Assembly: GCA_947491475.1 (NCBI GenBank)
Contig: CANLKN010000036.1
Span: 1 to 34,488, forward strand
Direction: 5' to 3'
Origin: Akkermansiaceae bacterium
GTDB taxonomy: Bacteria > Verrucomicrobiota > Verrucomicrobiia > Verrucomicrobiales > Akkermansiaceae
DNA: 34,488 bases
Below the pieces are notes generated by a model, which worked only from the letters and a program-made list of their open reading frames with translations, made no database searches and was not told the DNA's origin. This document shows, in pieces, positions 7,873 through 16,643 of the stretch. The translations under genes and the position numbers were made by a program. Each line of letters opens with the position of its first letter. Position 1 is the stretch's first letter.

Positions 7873-8334
7873 ATGCAAATCCCGCTGCTCATCGCTACCG
7901 CCGCCGAGGACCTCGGACACTCGCATTCCGTCTGGGATGCCCTGCCCCATCTTGGCGGCATGATCATGGTGCTCGTCACCCTCACCATGATGTGGGGCAT
8001 CACCGCAGCCGTGGCGAAAATCATCGCCATCCTGCATGCAAAACAGGCAGCAGCCGTGCCTGCGCCGGCCGCTGTCGCCCCCACCGCCGCACCAAGCCCG
8101 GTTGCTTCATCCACGCCACCGTCTGATGAGGTCCCCGTGGCAGTCATCGCCGCTGCGATCGCTGCCGCTTATGAAGCCGAAAACAACGTGCCGTCGGAAA
8201 TCGCCGCCGTCATCGCTGCCGCCGTCGCCTGCATGTCCGGTGGCACCCGCCGCATCATCACCATCAAACCAATGGACACGAGCTGGGAAAAAGCCGGCCG
8301 CCAATCAGTCCTCTACTCTCACAGAATCCGCTAA
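7873..8334 (+). CDS. mmdD: Decarboxylase gamma/delta subunit (OadG/MmdD-like)
   Basis: This small membrane anchor of Na+-pumping decarboxylases holds the complex together. The 153-residue protein has one transmembrane helix around residues 28-50 (GMIMVLVTLTMMWGITAAVA) and an Ala/Pro-rich linker. It then has the family-typical tail: an AVIAAAIAAAYE helical segment followed by RRIITIKPMDTSWEKAGR and a basic C-terminus. It starts 6 bp after mmdA and is followed 15 bp later by the biotin carrier. Such subunits are poorly conserved, so the call rests on architecture plus its operon slot. Confidence 0.88.
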   Translation: MQIPLLIATAAEDLGHSHSVWDALPHLGGMIMVLVTLTMMWGITAAVAKIIAILHAKQAAAVPAPAAVAPTAAPSPVASSTPPSDEVPVAVIAAAIAAAYEAENNVPSEIAAVIAAAVACMSGGTRRIITIKPMDTSWEKAGRQSVLYSHRIR

Positions 8335-8349
8335 CCTACTACCAATACC

Positions 8350-8757
8350 ATGGAACAACTCCGCATCACCGTCGATGGAAAGACCTACAACGTCGTTGTC
8401 GAAAAAATCGAATCGTCGTCCACTTACACGCCTGCCCCAGCACCCGCTCCGGTCTTCCGCCCCGCAGCCCCGGCACCTGCCGCCAGCGCCCCGGTGAGCG
8501 CCGCGCCAGCCGCCGCACCCATCTCCGCACCCAAAGTCGCCGGTGCCGGAGACATGACCAGCCCGCTGGCCGGCATCGTGCAAGCCATCGCCGTGGAAGT
8601 CGGCACCCCGATCAAGGAAGGCGAACTCGTGATCACCCTTGAGGCGATGAAAATGTATACGCCGATCAACGCCACCTCCACGGGCACCATCAAGGCGATC
8701 CACGTCCAAGTCGGCGACGCCGTCGAGGAGGGGCAGCCACTTTTCACCATCGCTTGA
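8350..8757 (+). CDS. mmdC: Biotin carboxyl carrier subunit of the decarboxylase
   Basis: This subunit carries carboxy-biotin from the carboxyltransferase to the membrane beta subunit. The 135-residue protein has a short N-terminal beta segment (MEQLRITVDGKTYNVVVEKIE) and a flexible Pro/Ala linker (about residues 32-65). It ends with a biotinyl domain starting MTSPLAGIVQ. The biotinylation motif EAMKM places the modified lysine at residue 101. The PLAG turn and the mirrored hairpin ending EEGQPLFTIA are intact. Linker plus biotinyl domain with no biotin carboxylase is the form found in methylmalonyl-CoA and glutaconyl-CoA decarboxylases. Confidence 0.95.
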   Translation: MEQLRITVDGKTYNVVVEKIESSSTYTPAPAPAPVFRPAAPAPAASAPVSAAPAAAPISAPKVAGAGDMTSPLAGIVQAIAVEVGTPIKEGELVITLEAMKMYTPINATSTGTIKAIHVQVGDAVEEGQPLFTIA

Positions 8758-8850
8758 GGTCTTTCGCACCCACAACCGCCGTCGGCTTCCACCCGCGGCG
8801 CGCAACTCCATGTTCAACCTGCCGCCCGAGCGTTAACACAATCCCAAATC

Positions 8851-10011
8851 ATGTTTCTCACTGCCCTCATCGACCTCAAGGAATTGTATATGAACACCGG
8901 CTTCCCCCAACTGCAGTGGCAGATGGTTCTCATGTGGCTGATCTGCGGCCTGTTGCTCTATCTGGCCATCGTCAGGGGCTTCGAACCGCTGTTGCTGGTC
9001 CCCATTTCGCTCGGCGCACTCATCGCCAACCTGCCGGCTTATGACTTGATGGTCATGGCCCCCAGCGCCAACGAGGCGGGCGGGCTGTTCTGGTATCTCA
9101 GGCAGGGCATCGACCTCGGCATCTATCCGCCCCTCATTTTTCTCGGAGTGGGTGCCATGATCGATTTCGGGCCGCTGATCGCCAATCCACGCACCCTTCT
9201 GTTAGGTGGTGCCGCACAGTTGGGAATTTTCATCACCTTCGTCGCCGCGCCACTTTTTGGTTTCGATCTGCTGGAGGCCGCCTCTATTGGCATAATTGGC
9301 GGTGCCGACGGTCCCACCTCCATCTTCACCACCACCAAGCTCGCTCCGCACCTGCTCGGGCCGGTGGCGGTGGCCGCCTACAGCTACATGGCTCTGGTGC
9401 CGCTGATCCAGCCGCCCATCATGAAACTGCTCACCACCGAGGCCGAGCGCAAGATCCGCATGAAAACACTGCGCAAGGTCAGCCGTCTCGAAAAGATGGT
9501 GTTCGCGATGGTGGTGATGGTTTTTTCCATCCTGGTCGTGCCGGATGCCGGCCCGCTCATTGCCATGCTTTTCATCGGCAACCTGCTGCGCGAGTGCAAG
9601 GTGACCGAGCGCCTCGTCAAGGCGGCCCAGAACGAAATCATCAATATCGTCACCATCTTCCTCGGCATCTGCGTCGGCCTCAAGATGGGGGGCTTTCACG
9701 ATGGTGTGCACCATTTCCTCAATTCACAAACCCTCGGCATCCTTTTCCTCGGCGTGGTCGCCTTCGCCTTCGCCACGGCCGGTGGGGTATTGATGGCCAA
9801 GCTAATGAACGTTTTCTCGAAAAACAAAATCAACCCGCTCATCGGTTCCGCTGGTGTCTCCGCCGTCCCCATGGCCGCTCGTGTATCGCATGACATGGGC
9901 ATGAAGGCGGATCCCGCTAACTTCCTGCTGATGCACGCCATGGGTCCCAACGTTGCCGGCGTCATCGGCAGCGCGCTGGCCGCCGGATATTTTCTCTCCG
10001 TACTCAAGTAA
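8851..10011 (+). CDS. mmdB: Na+-translocating decarboxylase beta subunit
   Basis: The beta subunit decarboxylates carboxy-biotin and couples this to Na+ export across the inner membrane. The 386-residue protein has about ten hydrophobic segments. It has the family's conserved ion-site block [20 protein letters not shown] (about residues 146-165) and the [22 protein letters not shown] segment. Its C-terminal [19 protein letters not shown] and [12 protein letters not shown] regions are also conserved. MmdB and OadB are close relatives; the epimerase, mutase and alpha subunit beside it make methylmalonyl-CoA the likely substrate. A start at 8890 (MNTGFPQLQ) is also possible. A 93-bp gap separates it from mmdC, with no strong hairpin seen. 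Confidence 0.95.
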   Translation: MFLTALIDLKELYMNTGFPQLQWQMVLMWLICGLLLYLAIVRGFEPLLLVPISLGALIANLPAYDLMVMAPSANEAGGLFWYLRQGIDLGIYPPLIFLGVGAMIDFGPLIANPRTLLLGGAAQLGIFITFVAAPLFGFDLLEAASIGIIGGADGPTSIFTTTKLAPHLLGPVAVAAYSYMALVPLIQPPIMKLLTTEAERKIRMKTLRKVSRLEKMVFAMVVMVFSILVVPDAGPLIAMLFIGNLLRECKVTERLVKAAQNEIINIVTIFLGICVGLKMGGFHDGVHHFLNSQTLGILFLGVVAFAFATAGGVLMAKLMNVFSKNKINPLIGSAGVSAVPMAARVSHDMGMKADPANFLLMHAMGPNVAGVIGSALAAGYFLSVLK

Positions 10012-10047
10012 ATCAATCCCATCATCCCGTTACGCATTACCAGTCCT

Positions 10048-11535
10048 ATGAATAGTCCATTCCCCATCCTCACTGCCGAGGAGGCCGCTGCCCTCGTCTG
10101 TCACGACCAAATCATCGGTTTCAGCGGCTTCACTCCGGCCGGTGCCGCCAAAGTGATTCCCACCGCGATCGCCCAAAAAGCCATCGCCGAGCATGAAGCC
10201 GGCCGCGATTTCAAAGTCGGCGTCATCACCGGCGCCTCCACCGGCCCGTCCCTCGACGGCGCACTCGCCAAGGCCGATGCCATCAAGTTCCGAACGCCCT
10301 ATCAGTCGGACAAGGATCTGCGCGCCAGCATCAATGCCGGGAAAACGCATTTCTTCGACATGCATCTTTCCTTGCTCCCCCAATACGTCCGATATGGATT
10401 TCTCGGGGAACTCGATTGGGCCATCGTCGAAGCCGCCGATGTCTCTGTGGATGGCAAGGTCCTGCTCACCACCAGCGTCGGTGCCGCACCCACTTTCCTC
10501 TCCAAGGCGAAACGTGTCCTGATCGAGGTCAACAAGCGCCACCCGAAGGAGTTGTTAGGATTCCACGACATCTACGAACCCGCATCGCCACCCAATCGCC
10601 GCCCGATCCCGATCTGCGCCGCTGATGACCGTATCGGCACCCAGCGCGTCTGGGTCGATCCTAAAAAAATCGTTGGCATCGTCTATACCGACCGCAAGGA
10701 CGAGGTGAAGGATTTCTCACCCGTCACCGACGTCACCACCCGCATCGGCCTCAACGTCGCGGAGTTCCTCGCTGCGGAAATCCGCAACGGTCATATCCCG
10801 AAAGCCTTCCTGCCGATCCAATCCGGAGTCGGCAACGTCGCCAACGCCGTGCTCGGCGCGATGGGCGACCACCCGGAAATCCCGCGTTTCCAGATGTATT
10901 CGGAAGTCATTCAGGACTCTGTCATCGATCTGGTGAAACAAGACCGCTGCTCGTTCGTCAGCGGAGTTTCCCTCACCGTCACCGACCCCGTGCTGCAAAG
11001 CATCTATGACAATCTGGATACCTTCCGCGGCCGCCTGCTGCTGCGTCCGCAGGAAATCGCCAATAACCCGGAAATCGTCCGCCGCATCGGCATCGTCTCC
11101 ATCAACACCGCTCTCGAAGCCGATATCTTCGGCAACATCAACTCCACCCACGTGCTCGGCCAGAAGATGATGAACGGCATCGGTGGCTCCGGCGATTTCA
11201 CCCGCAACGCCTACATCTCCATCTTCACCTGCCCCTCTACCGCCAAGGATGGCAACATCTCCGCCATCGTGCCGATGTGCTCGCACATGGACCACAGCGA
11301 ACACTCGGTGCAGGTGCTCGTCACCGAACACGGCGTCGCCGACTTCCGCGGCAAGGACCCGCGCGAACGCGCCGAACTGGTCATCACCCACTGCGTCGAT
11401 CCCTCCTACCGGGATCTCCTCTGGAAATACTTCAAACTCACCGAAAACGGCCACACCCCGCAATCCTTCCGCTCCGCCTTCGCCTTCCACGAGGCTTTCC
11501 TCGAAACCGGCGACATGCGAAACACGAAGTTTTGA
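10048..11535 (+). CDS. Succinyl-CoA:carboxylate CoA-transferase (acetyl-CoA hydrolase/transferase family)
   Basis: This 495-residue class I CoA-transferase most likely moves CoA between propionyl-CoA and succinate (or acetate and succinyl-CoA). It would recycle CoA so that succinate enters and propionate leaves the pathway. Family features include GFTPAGAAKVIP near the N-terminus, the GVGNVANAVLGAMG block and the catalytic Glu at residue 286 in MYSEVIQD. They also include SINTALEADIFGNINSTHVLG, GIGGSGDFTRNA and the C-terminal TEHGVADFRGKDPRERAELVI. It lies between the decarboxylase beta gene and mutA, which favours succinate as a partner. Substrate preference (acetate or propionate) cannot be read from sequence alone. 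Confidence 0.92.
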   Translation: MNSPFPILTAEEAAALVCHDQIIGFSGFTPAGAAKVIPTAIAQKAIAEHEAGRDFKVGVITGASTGPSLDGALAKADAIKFRTPYQSDKDLRASINAGKTHFFDMHLSLLPQYVRYGFLGELDWAIVEAADVSVDGKVLLTTSVGAAPTFLSKAKRVLIEVNKRHPKELLGFHDIYEPASPPNRRPIPICAADDRIGTQRVWVDPKKIVGIVYTDRKDEVKDFSPVTDVTTRIGLNVAEFLAAEIRNGHIPKAFLPIQSGVGNVANAVLGAMGDHPEIPRFQMYSEVIQDSVIDLVKQDRCSFVSGVSLTVTDPVLQSIYDNLDTFRGRLLLRPQEIANNPEIVRRIGIVSINTALEADIFGNINSTHVLGQKMMNGIGGSGDFTRNAYISIFTCPSTAKDGNISAIVPMCSHMDHSEHSVQVLVTEHGVADFRGKDPRERAELVITHCVDPSYRDLLWKYFKLTENGHTPQSFRSAFAFHEAFLETGDMRNTKF

Positions 11536-11536
11536 A

Positions 11537-11674
11537 AAAGACGCAAGACACAAGACTGCAAGATTCAAGATGAATATCCGGACACGCAATTTCCTTCCTA
11601 TTGCCGTCTGGTCTCTGCTTGCTCTTCCTCTTCTCTTGCGTCTTGCGTCTTGTGTCTTGAAGTCTTGAGTCTTT
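11537..11674. repeat. CTTG/CAAG repeat pair in the gap before mutA
   Basis: The 152-bp gap between the CoA-transferase and mutA holds two opposed blocks. The left block (11537-11571) contains AAAGACGCAAGACACAAGAC then CAAGATTCAAGAT. The right block (11628-11674) contains CTTGCGTCTTGCGTCTTG, then TGTCTTGAAGTCTTGAGTC. The right block is the same repeat as at 3459-3506 and ends 13 bp before the mutA ATG. The two blocks can pair over about 17 bp, so the transcript could form a long stem-loop between these genes. Confidence 0.7.
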
Positions 11675-11687
11675 ACACATCACTACC

Positions 11688-13730
11688 ATGTCCCGCCTCC
11701 TCACCGAATTCCCCGAGCACACCTACGACCAATGGCACGCCGCAGCGGAAGCATTGCTCAAGGGCGCTTCCTTCGAACAAAAACTCGTCAGCAAAACCTA
11801 CGAGGATATCACCATCCAGCCGATCTACCGCCGCGAGGACATCGCGGATTTGGAACACCTCAAGCACTTTCCCGGTTCGGCATCGCTCGTCCGTGGCAGC
11901 AGCGCCGATGGTTTCCTCAAAGCCGGTTGGGAAGTCTCGCAGGAACTCAAAGCCAACACGCCCGCCGAACTCAACGGCCTGATCCATGAAGGCCTCAACG
12001 GCGGCCAAAGCGAACTCAACATTTTTGTCGGCTGCGGTCAGGACGATTGCTGCACCGGCGGCGTCCGGTTCGACACCGCTGCCGATGTGAAAATCGCGCT
12101 CGATGGAGTCGCCGTAGATGCCATTTCAACCTGGTGGCAAGGCGGCCCCGCCGTTGCCTCGCTCGCTCCCATGGTCATCGCCGCCGCCGGGGAAATGGGA
12201 GTTTCGCCCGACAAACTGCGCGGTGGATTTGAAAACGATCCTCTCGCCGACCTCGTCGCCAAAGGCATTTCTCGCCAACCGCTTTCGCTGCGTTTCGACC
12301 ACATGGCCGCTCTCACCGACTACGCGGCGAAAAATGCTCCCGGCCTGCGCACCATCAGTGTCAAAGGTGAGGTCTATCACAACGCCGGTGCCACCGCCAC
12401 GCAGGAACTCGGCTACGTCATCGCCACCCTCGTCACCTACCTCGAGGAAATGAAGGCCCGCGGGCTATCACCCGAATCCGTTCTTCCCCACATCCGCATC
12501 CGCCTTTCCGTTGGTTCGGATTACTTCATGGAAATCGCCAAGATCCGCGCCGCGCGCTGGCTCTGGAGCAAGGTGGCCTCCGCCTACGGGGTGGAAAACG
12601 CGCCCGTCCACATCCACGCCAGCACCTCGAAGTGGAACAAGACGACCTACGACGCCCACACCAACATGCTGCGCGTCACCTCCGAAGCCTTCGCTGCCGT
12701 CGTCGCCGGAGTCGATAGCCTACACATTGGTCCCTTCGATGAAATCTCCGGCAAGACCGATGATTTCTCCCGTCGCATCGCCCGCAACCTCCACACCATC
12801 CTCCGCGAAGAATGCGGACTGGACCAGGTCATCGATCCCGCCGGCGGTTCCACCTACATCGAGTGGCTCACCGACAAGATCGCCGCCAAGAGCTGGGAAA
12901 TCTTCCAGGACATCGAGAAACAAGGCGGCATGCTCGCCGCGCTCGAAGCCGGCACCGTGCAACAAGCCGTGCAAGGCGTGGCCAAGGCCAAGTTTACCAA
13001 CATCCGCCGCCGCAAGGACAAGATCGTCGGCTGCAACATGTATCCCGACCTCAAAGGCAAAAAGCTCGCCATCCGCAGCGTCGAGTGCCGCGCCGGACAA
13101 AACATCCCCGGTGCCCCCGCTCCGAAAACACTCGACATCACGCCGTCCATCAACTCCGCGATGATCGAACAAGCGATCGCCGCCGCGAACGCCGGAGCTA
13201 CCAAACTCTCGCTCGCCATCGCCACCGGATTCATCTGCGAAGAGACTGGCCCCACCGTCACCTCGCTGCCCCAACGCCGCGCCGCCGAAGAATACGAAGC
13301 CCTGCGCGACGCCTCCGCCGCCTTCGCCGCAAAAACAGGCGCGGCCCCCGCCATCCTCCAGCTCAACATGGGCCCCTCGCGCAAATACCGCCTGCGCGCC
13401 GACTGGACCGCCGGATTCTTCGAAGCCGCCGGTTTCTCCATCGACGGCAAACGCGACTTCAAGGGCATCGACGACGCCGTCGCCGCTCTAACAGCATCTA
13501 ACGCCGCCATCGCCGTCATCACCTCGGACGACGCCACCTACCTCGAATCCGCCGAAGCCCTCGCCCAAGCCGTCAAGGCCGCCCAACCCGCCATCTACCT
13601 CCTCCTCGCCGGAGCCCCCGGCGAAAACGAACCCGCCTGGCGCGCCGCAGGAGTCGATGACTTCGTCAACGTCCGCAGCAACAACTACGAACTCAACGAA
13701 CAGCTCCTGAAAATCGCAGGCGTTCTGTAG
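11688..13730 (+). CDS. mutA: Methylmalonyl-CoA mutase small (beta) subunit
   Basis: This is the non-catalytic partner of the heterodimeric mutase. The 680-residue protein resembles MutB throughout but is degenerate at the active site. The TIM-barrel part includes CAMT-like segments LRTISVKGEVYHNAGATATQELGY, HIRIRLSVGSDYFMEIAKIRAARWLW and the LHIGPFDEISGKTDDFSRRIARN block, then DPAGGSTYIEWLT. The C-terminal B12-like domain lacks the DxHxxG cobalamin-binding signature present in the large subunit, as expected. The length is near the upper end for this subunit. It is normally followed directly by the large subunit; here an unrelated ORF6N gene lies between them. Confidence 0.94.
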   Translation: MSRLLTEFPEHTYDQWHAAAEALLKGASFEQKLVSKTYEDITIQPIYRREDIADLEHLKHFPGSASLVRGSSADGFLKAGWEVSQELKANTPAELNGLIHEGLNGGQSELNIFVGCGQDDCCTGGVRFDTAADVKIALDGVAVDAISTWWQGGPAVASLAPMVIAAAGEMGVSPDKLRGGFENDPLADLVAKGISRQPLSLRFDHMAALTDYAAKNAPGLRTISVKGEVYHNAGATATQELGYVIATLVTYLEEMKARGLSPESVLPHIRIRLSVGSDYFMEIAKIRAARWLWSKVASAYGVENAPVHIHASTSKWNKTTYDAHTNMLRVTSEAFAAVVAGVDSLHIGPFDEISGKTDDFSRRIARNLHTILREECGLDQVIDPAGGSTYIEWLTDKIAAKSWEIFQDIEKQGGMLAALEAGTVQQAVQGVAKAKFTNIRRRKDKIVGCNMYPDLKGKKLAIRSVECRAGQNIPGAPAPKTLDITPSINSAMIEQAIAAANAGATKLSLAIATGFICEETGPTVTSLPQRRAAEEYEALRDASAAFAAKTGAAPAILQLNMGPSRKYRLRADWTAGFFEAAGFSIDGKRDFKGIDDAVAALTASNAAIAVITSDDATYLESAEALAQAVKAAQPAIYLLLAGAPGENEPAWRAAGVDDFVNVRSNNYELNEQLLKIAGVL

Positions 13731-13750
13731 CGGTGATCATTGGTCACCGC
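13730..13750. other. Stem-loop just after mutA
   Basis: GCGGTGA (13730-13736) and TCACCGC (13744-13750) form a 7-bp stem with a 7-nt loop starting at the mutA stop. There is no T-run, so it is not a classic terminator. Its right arm contains GGTCAC, the half-site of the neighbouring palindrome. Confidence 0.5.
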
Positions 13751-13757
13751 AGCCGCC

Positions 13758-13784
13758 TTTAAGGTCACAAATTGTGACCTTAAA
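13758..13784. promoter_or_regulatory. Perfect palindrome, candidate operator of the ORF6N gene
   Basis: Two 13-bp arms, TTTAAGGTCACAA and its exact complement, flank a single central A at 13771. The site lies 42 bp upstream of the ORF6N start. Its core, GGTCACAAATTGTGACC, matches the core of an intragenic palindrome at 14021-14045 at 14 of 17 positions. This suggests a binding site for the ORF6N protein itself (inference). Confidence 0.6.
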
Positions 13785-13825
13785 CGACAATCCACAAGAC
13801 CTGCCTATTTCTTCTTCCCATCTCC

Positions 13826-14368
13826 ATGTCTGATACAAAACTCGTCCGCCAAGTCGAGAACCGCATCATCCTACTGCGAGGTCAGAAGGTGATGTTGGAT
13901 TTCGATTTGGCCGAGCTTTATCAAGTGGAAACGAGAGCCCTCAAGCAGGCTGTTGGTCGCAACAAAGAACGGTTTCCTGCGGATTTTGTCATCCGGTTGA
14001 ACGCAGAGGAGATCGCTGACTTGAGATCACAAACTGTGATCTCAAGTTCGCATGGCGGTCCACGCTATGGGCACCTGGCATTCACGGAACAAGGGATCGC
14101 CATGCTATCTAGCGTCCTTCGCAGCAAGCGCGCCGTTCAGGTCAATATCGCGATCATGAGGGCTTTTGTGCATCTCAGGGAAATGCTCGCAAGCAATTCG
14201 GAACTCGCTCGCAAGATCGAAGAAATGGAAAAGAAATACGACCAGCATTTCCAAATCGTGTTTGACGCCATCAAGCAACTCATCGCCTCCCCAACCTCTC
14301 CCGGCAAGGAAATGGGCTTCCACACCATCTCTGAACGCTCTCGCGCGACCAAAAGCCCCAAACGCTGA
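13826..14368 (+). CDS. ORF6N-domain DNA-binding protein inserted between mutA and mutB
   Basis: The 180-residue protein has an N-terminal ORF6N domain (KilA-N relative, found in phage and accessory-gene DNA-binding proteins). It begins with VENRIILLRGQKVMLDFDLAELYQVETRALKQAVGRNKERFP, and continues with DFVIRLNAEEIADLRSQ and the GHLAFTEQGIAMLSSVLRS block. A helical, probably coiled-coil C-terminus follows (LARKIEEMEKKYDQHFQIVFDAIKQLI). It is plainly not part of the propionate pathway. Its codon use is less GC-rich than the genes on either side, which suggests transfer. It lies 95 bp after mutA and 36 bp before mutB, in the same direction, so mutB may be read through it. The role is unknown; autoregulation through the palindromes is an inference. 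Confidence 0.85.
   Translation: MSDTKLVRQVENRIILLRGQKVMLDFDLAELYQVETRALKQAVGRNKERFPADFVIRLNAEEIADLRSQTVISSSHGGPRYGHLAFTEQGIAMLSSVLRSKRAVQVNIAIMRAFVHLREMLASNSELARKIEEMEKKYDQHFQIVFDAIKQLIASPTSPGKEMGFHTISERSRATKSPKR
14021..14045. promoter_or_regulatory. Intragenic palindrome in the ORF6N gene
   Basis: TTGAGATCACA and TGTGATCTCAA flank a 3-nt centre (AAC). The site encodes the LRSQTVISS region of the ORF6N domain. Centred on 14033 it aligns with the upstream palindrome: both share TCACAAA-Y-TGTGA, with compensated changes in the outer arms. Confidence 0.5.
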
Positions 14369-14404
14369 CCCATCCACTATCCACAATCTTCAATCCACAA
14401 TCCC

Positions 14405-16582
14405 ATGTCCCGTCCAAGCTTCGCAGAAATCCCCTACACCGCCGCCTCGTCCAAAACCACCTACGAGGAGTGGACCGCCGCGCTGGAAAAAGAACACGGC
14501 AAACCCATCGGCCAGATTGTCTGGGACACGATGGAAAAAATCCCCGTCAAGCCGCTCTACACCGAAGACGACCTCGCTGGCATGGAGCACCTGAACTACC
14601 AGGCCGGCATCGCGCCCTTTCTGCGCGGCCCCTATGCCACGATGTATTGTTTCCAACCTTGGACCATCCGCCAATACGCCGGGTTCTCCACCGCCGAGGA
14701 ATCCAACGCCTTCTACCGCAGGAATCTGGCAGCCGGACAAAAAGGCCTCTCCGTCGCCTTCGACCTCGCCACCCACCGCGGCTATGACTCGGATCATGAA
14801 CGCGTCGTCGGCGATGTCGGCAAGGCCGGCGTGGCCATCGACTCGATCCTCGACATGAAGATCCTCTTCGACAGCATCCCGCTCGACAAGGTTTCGGTCT
14901 CCATGACCATGAACGGCGCGGTGCTTCCCGTGCTCGCGTTCTACATCGTCACCGCCCTCGAACAGGGAGCCACTCTCGACCAACTCGCCGGCACGATCCA
15001 AAACGACATCCTCAAGGAATACATGGTGCGGAACACCTACATCTATCCGCCCACACCCTCGATGAAGATCATCGCCGACATCTTCGAGTTCACCTCGAAG
15101 AACATGCCGAAGTTCAACTCGATCTCGATCTCCGGCTACCACATGCAGGAAGCCGGTGCCACCGCCGACCTCGAAATGGCCTACACCCTCGCCGACGGCT
15201 GGGAATACCTCCGCACCGGCATCGCCGCAGGCATCGACATCGACGCCTTCGCGCCCCGCCTCTCGTTCTTCTGGGCACAGGGCAAAAACCACTTCATGGA
15301 AGTCGCGAAAATGCGCGCCGCCCGCATGCTTTGGGCCAAGATCGTCAAGACCTTCAATCCGAAGAACCCCAAGTCGCTCGCTCTCCGCACCCACTCGCAA
15401 ACGTCCGGTTGGTCTCTAACAGAGCAAGACCCCTACAACAACATCGCCCGCACCGCCATCGAAGCCATGGCCGCCACGCTCGGCCACACGCAATCGCTGC
15501 ACACCAATGCGCTCGACGAGGCCATCGCCCTGCCCACCGACTTCTCCGCCCGCATCGCGCGCAACACCCAGCTCTTCCTCCAGGACGAAACCGCGATCTG
15601 CCGCGTGATCGATCCCTGGGGCGGCTCATACTACGTCGAGGCGCTAACCCACGAACTCATGCACCGCGCATGGGGCCACATCATGGAAGCCGCCGAAATG
15701 GGTGGCATGTCCAAGGCCGTCGAAGCCGGCATCCCCAAGATGCGCATCGAGGAAGCCGCCGCGCGCCGCCAGGCCCGCATCGACTCCGGCGAGGAAACCA
15801 TCGTCGGCGTGAACAAATACCGCCTCGCCAAGGAAGACCCGCTCGACATCCTCGATGTGGACAACACCGCTGTAAGAATTTCCCAGATCGAGCGCCTCAG
15901 GAAACTCCGCGCCGAACGCGACGAGTCCGCCTGCCAGGCCACGCTCGCCGCGCTAACCGAATGCGCCGGTGGCGGCGAAGGCAACCTGCTCGCCCTCGCC
16001 ATCGAGGCCACCAAGGCCCGCGCCTCGCTCGGCGAAATTTCCGATGCTCTCGAAAAACACTTCGGCCGCTATCAAGCCACCATCCGCTCGATCTCCGGCG
16101 TCTATGGCAAGGAATTCAGCAACCAGGGAAACATGGACGACATCACCGCACTCATCGCACGCTTCGAAGCCGCCGAAGGCCGCCGCCCGCGCATCATGGT
16201 CGCCAAAATGGGCCAGGACGGCCACGACCGCGGTGCCAAGGTCGTCTCCACCGCTTTCGCCGACATGGGCTTCGACGTCGATATCGGCCCACTCTTCCAA
16301 ACCCCCGCCGAGACCGCGAAACAAGCCGTCGAAAACGACGTCCACGTCGTCGCCATGAGCTCGCTCGCCGCAGGCCACAAAACCCTGCTGCCCACACTGA
16401 TCGACGAACTCAAGAAACTCGGTCGCGAAGACATCATGGTCATCTGCGGTGGCGTCATCCCCGCCCAGGACTACGACTACCTCTATCAAAACGGAGCCGC
16501 CGCCATCTTCGGCCCCGGCACCGTCATCCCGGACTCCGCGCGGAAGATTCTGCAACTGCTGCTCGAACAGGTGGAAGAGTAA
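14405..16582 (+). CDS. mutB: Methylmalonyl-CoA mutase large (alpha, catalytic) subunit
   Basis: This adenosylcobalamin enzyme rearranges succinyl-CoA to (R)-methylmalonyl-CoA. The 725-residue protein has the substrate-barrel blocks [21 protein letters not shown] (about 77-97) and [21 protein letters not shown]. Further on are [12 protein letters not shown] and the central [20 protein letters not shown]. The C-terminal B12 domain has the base-off signature [10 protein letters not shown] (His near residue 606), followed by [11 protein letters not shown] and [12 protein letters not shown]. Size and motifs are complete. No MeaB-type chaperone gene accompanies it in the window. Its start is 36 bp after the ORF6N stop, so expression may depend on the transcript crossing that gene. 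Confidence 0.97.
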   Translation: MSRPSFAEIPYTAASSKTTYEEWTAALEKEHGKPIGQIVWDTMEKIPVKPLYTEDDLAGMEHLNYQAGIAPFLRGPYATMYCFQPWTIRQYAGFSTAEESNAFYRRNLAAGQKGLSVAFDLATHRGYDSDHERVVGDVGKAGVAIDSILDMKILFDSIPLDKVSVSMTMNGAVLPVLAFYIVTALEQGATLDQLAGTIQNDILKEYMVRNTYIYPPTPSMKIIADIFEFTSKNMPKFNSISISGYHMQEAGATADLEMAYTLADGWEYLRTGIAAGIDIDAFAPRLSFFWAQGKNHFMEVAKMRAARMLWAKIVKTFNPKNPKSLALRTHSQTSGWSLTEQDPYNNIARTAIEAMAATLGHTQSLHTNALDEAIALPTDFSARIARNTQLFLQDETAICRVIDPWGGSYYVEALTHELMHRAWGHIMEAAEMGGMSKAVEAGIPKMRIEEAAARRQARIDSGEETIVGVNKYRLAKEDPLDILDVDNTAVRISQIERLRKLRAERDESACQATLAALTECAGGGEGNLLALAIEATKARASLGEISDALEKHFGRYQATIRSISGVYGKEFSNQGNMDDITALIARFEAAEGRRPRIMVAKMGQDGHDRGAKVVSTAFADMGFDVDIGPLFQTPAETAKQAVENDVHVVAMSSLAAGHKTLLPTLIDELKKLGREDIMVICGGVIPAQDYDYLYQNGAAAIFGPGTVIPDSARKILQLLLEQVEE

Positions 16583-16603
16583 ACGGAGCTTTGTCTTCGA
16601 CAT

Positions 16604-16629
16604 GGTTGGGGAGGAATTTCTCTCCAACC
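16604..16629. terminator. Stem-loop between convergent mutB and GH105 genes
   Basis: GGTTGGGGAG and CTCTCCAACC form a 10-bp stem (one G-T pair) with a GAATTT loop, in the 61-bp gap between two convergent genes. No T-run follows on either strand, so intrinsic termination would be weak; the position fits a bidirectional transcript end. Confidence 0.5.
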
Positions 16630-16643
16630 CGCCGTGAATGGTC

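Larger units (their letters stand above)
13788..14402. repeat. Short direct repeats flanking the ORF6N gene
   Basis: CAATCCACAA occurs at 13788-13797, before the ORF6N start, and again at 14391-14400, after its stop. A further overlapping copy of ATCCACAATC is at 14379-14388. They could mark insertion of an ORF6N cassette between mutA and mutB, or be simple repeats of a kind common in this genome. Confidence 0.4.

Noticed and set aside
6958-8037. Minus-strand ORF of 359 codons opposite mmdA
   Set aside because: His/Gly/Asp-rich composition typical of the antisense of a GC-rich gene; the plus frame is a complete carboxyltransferase.
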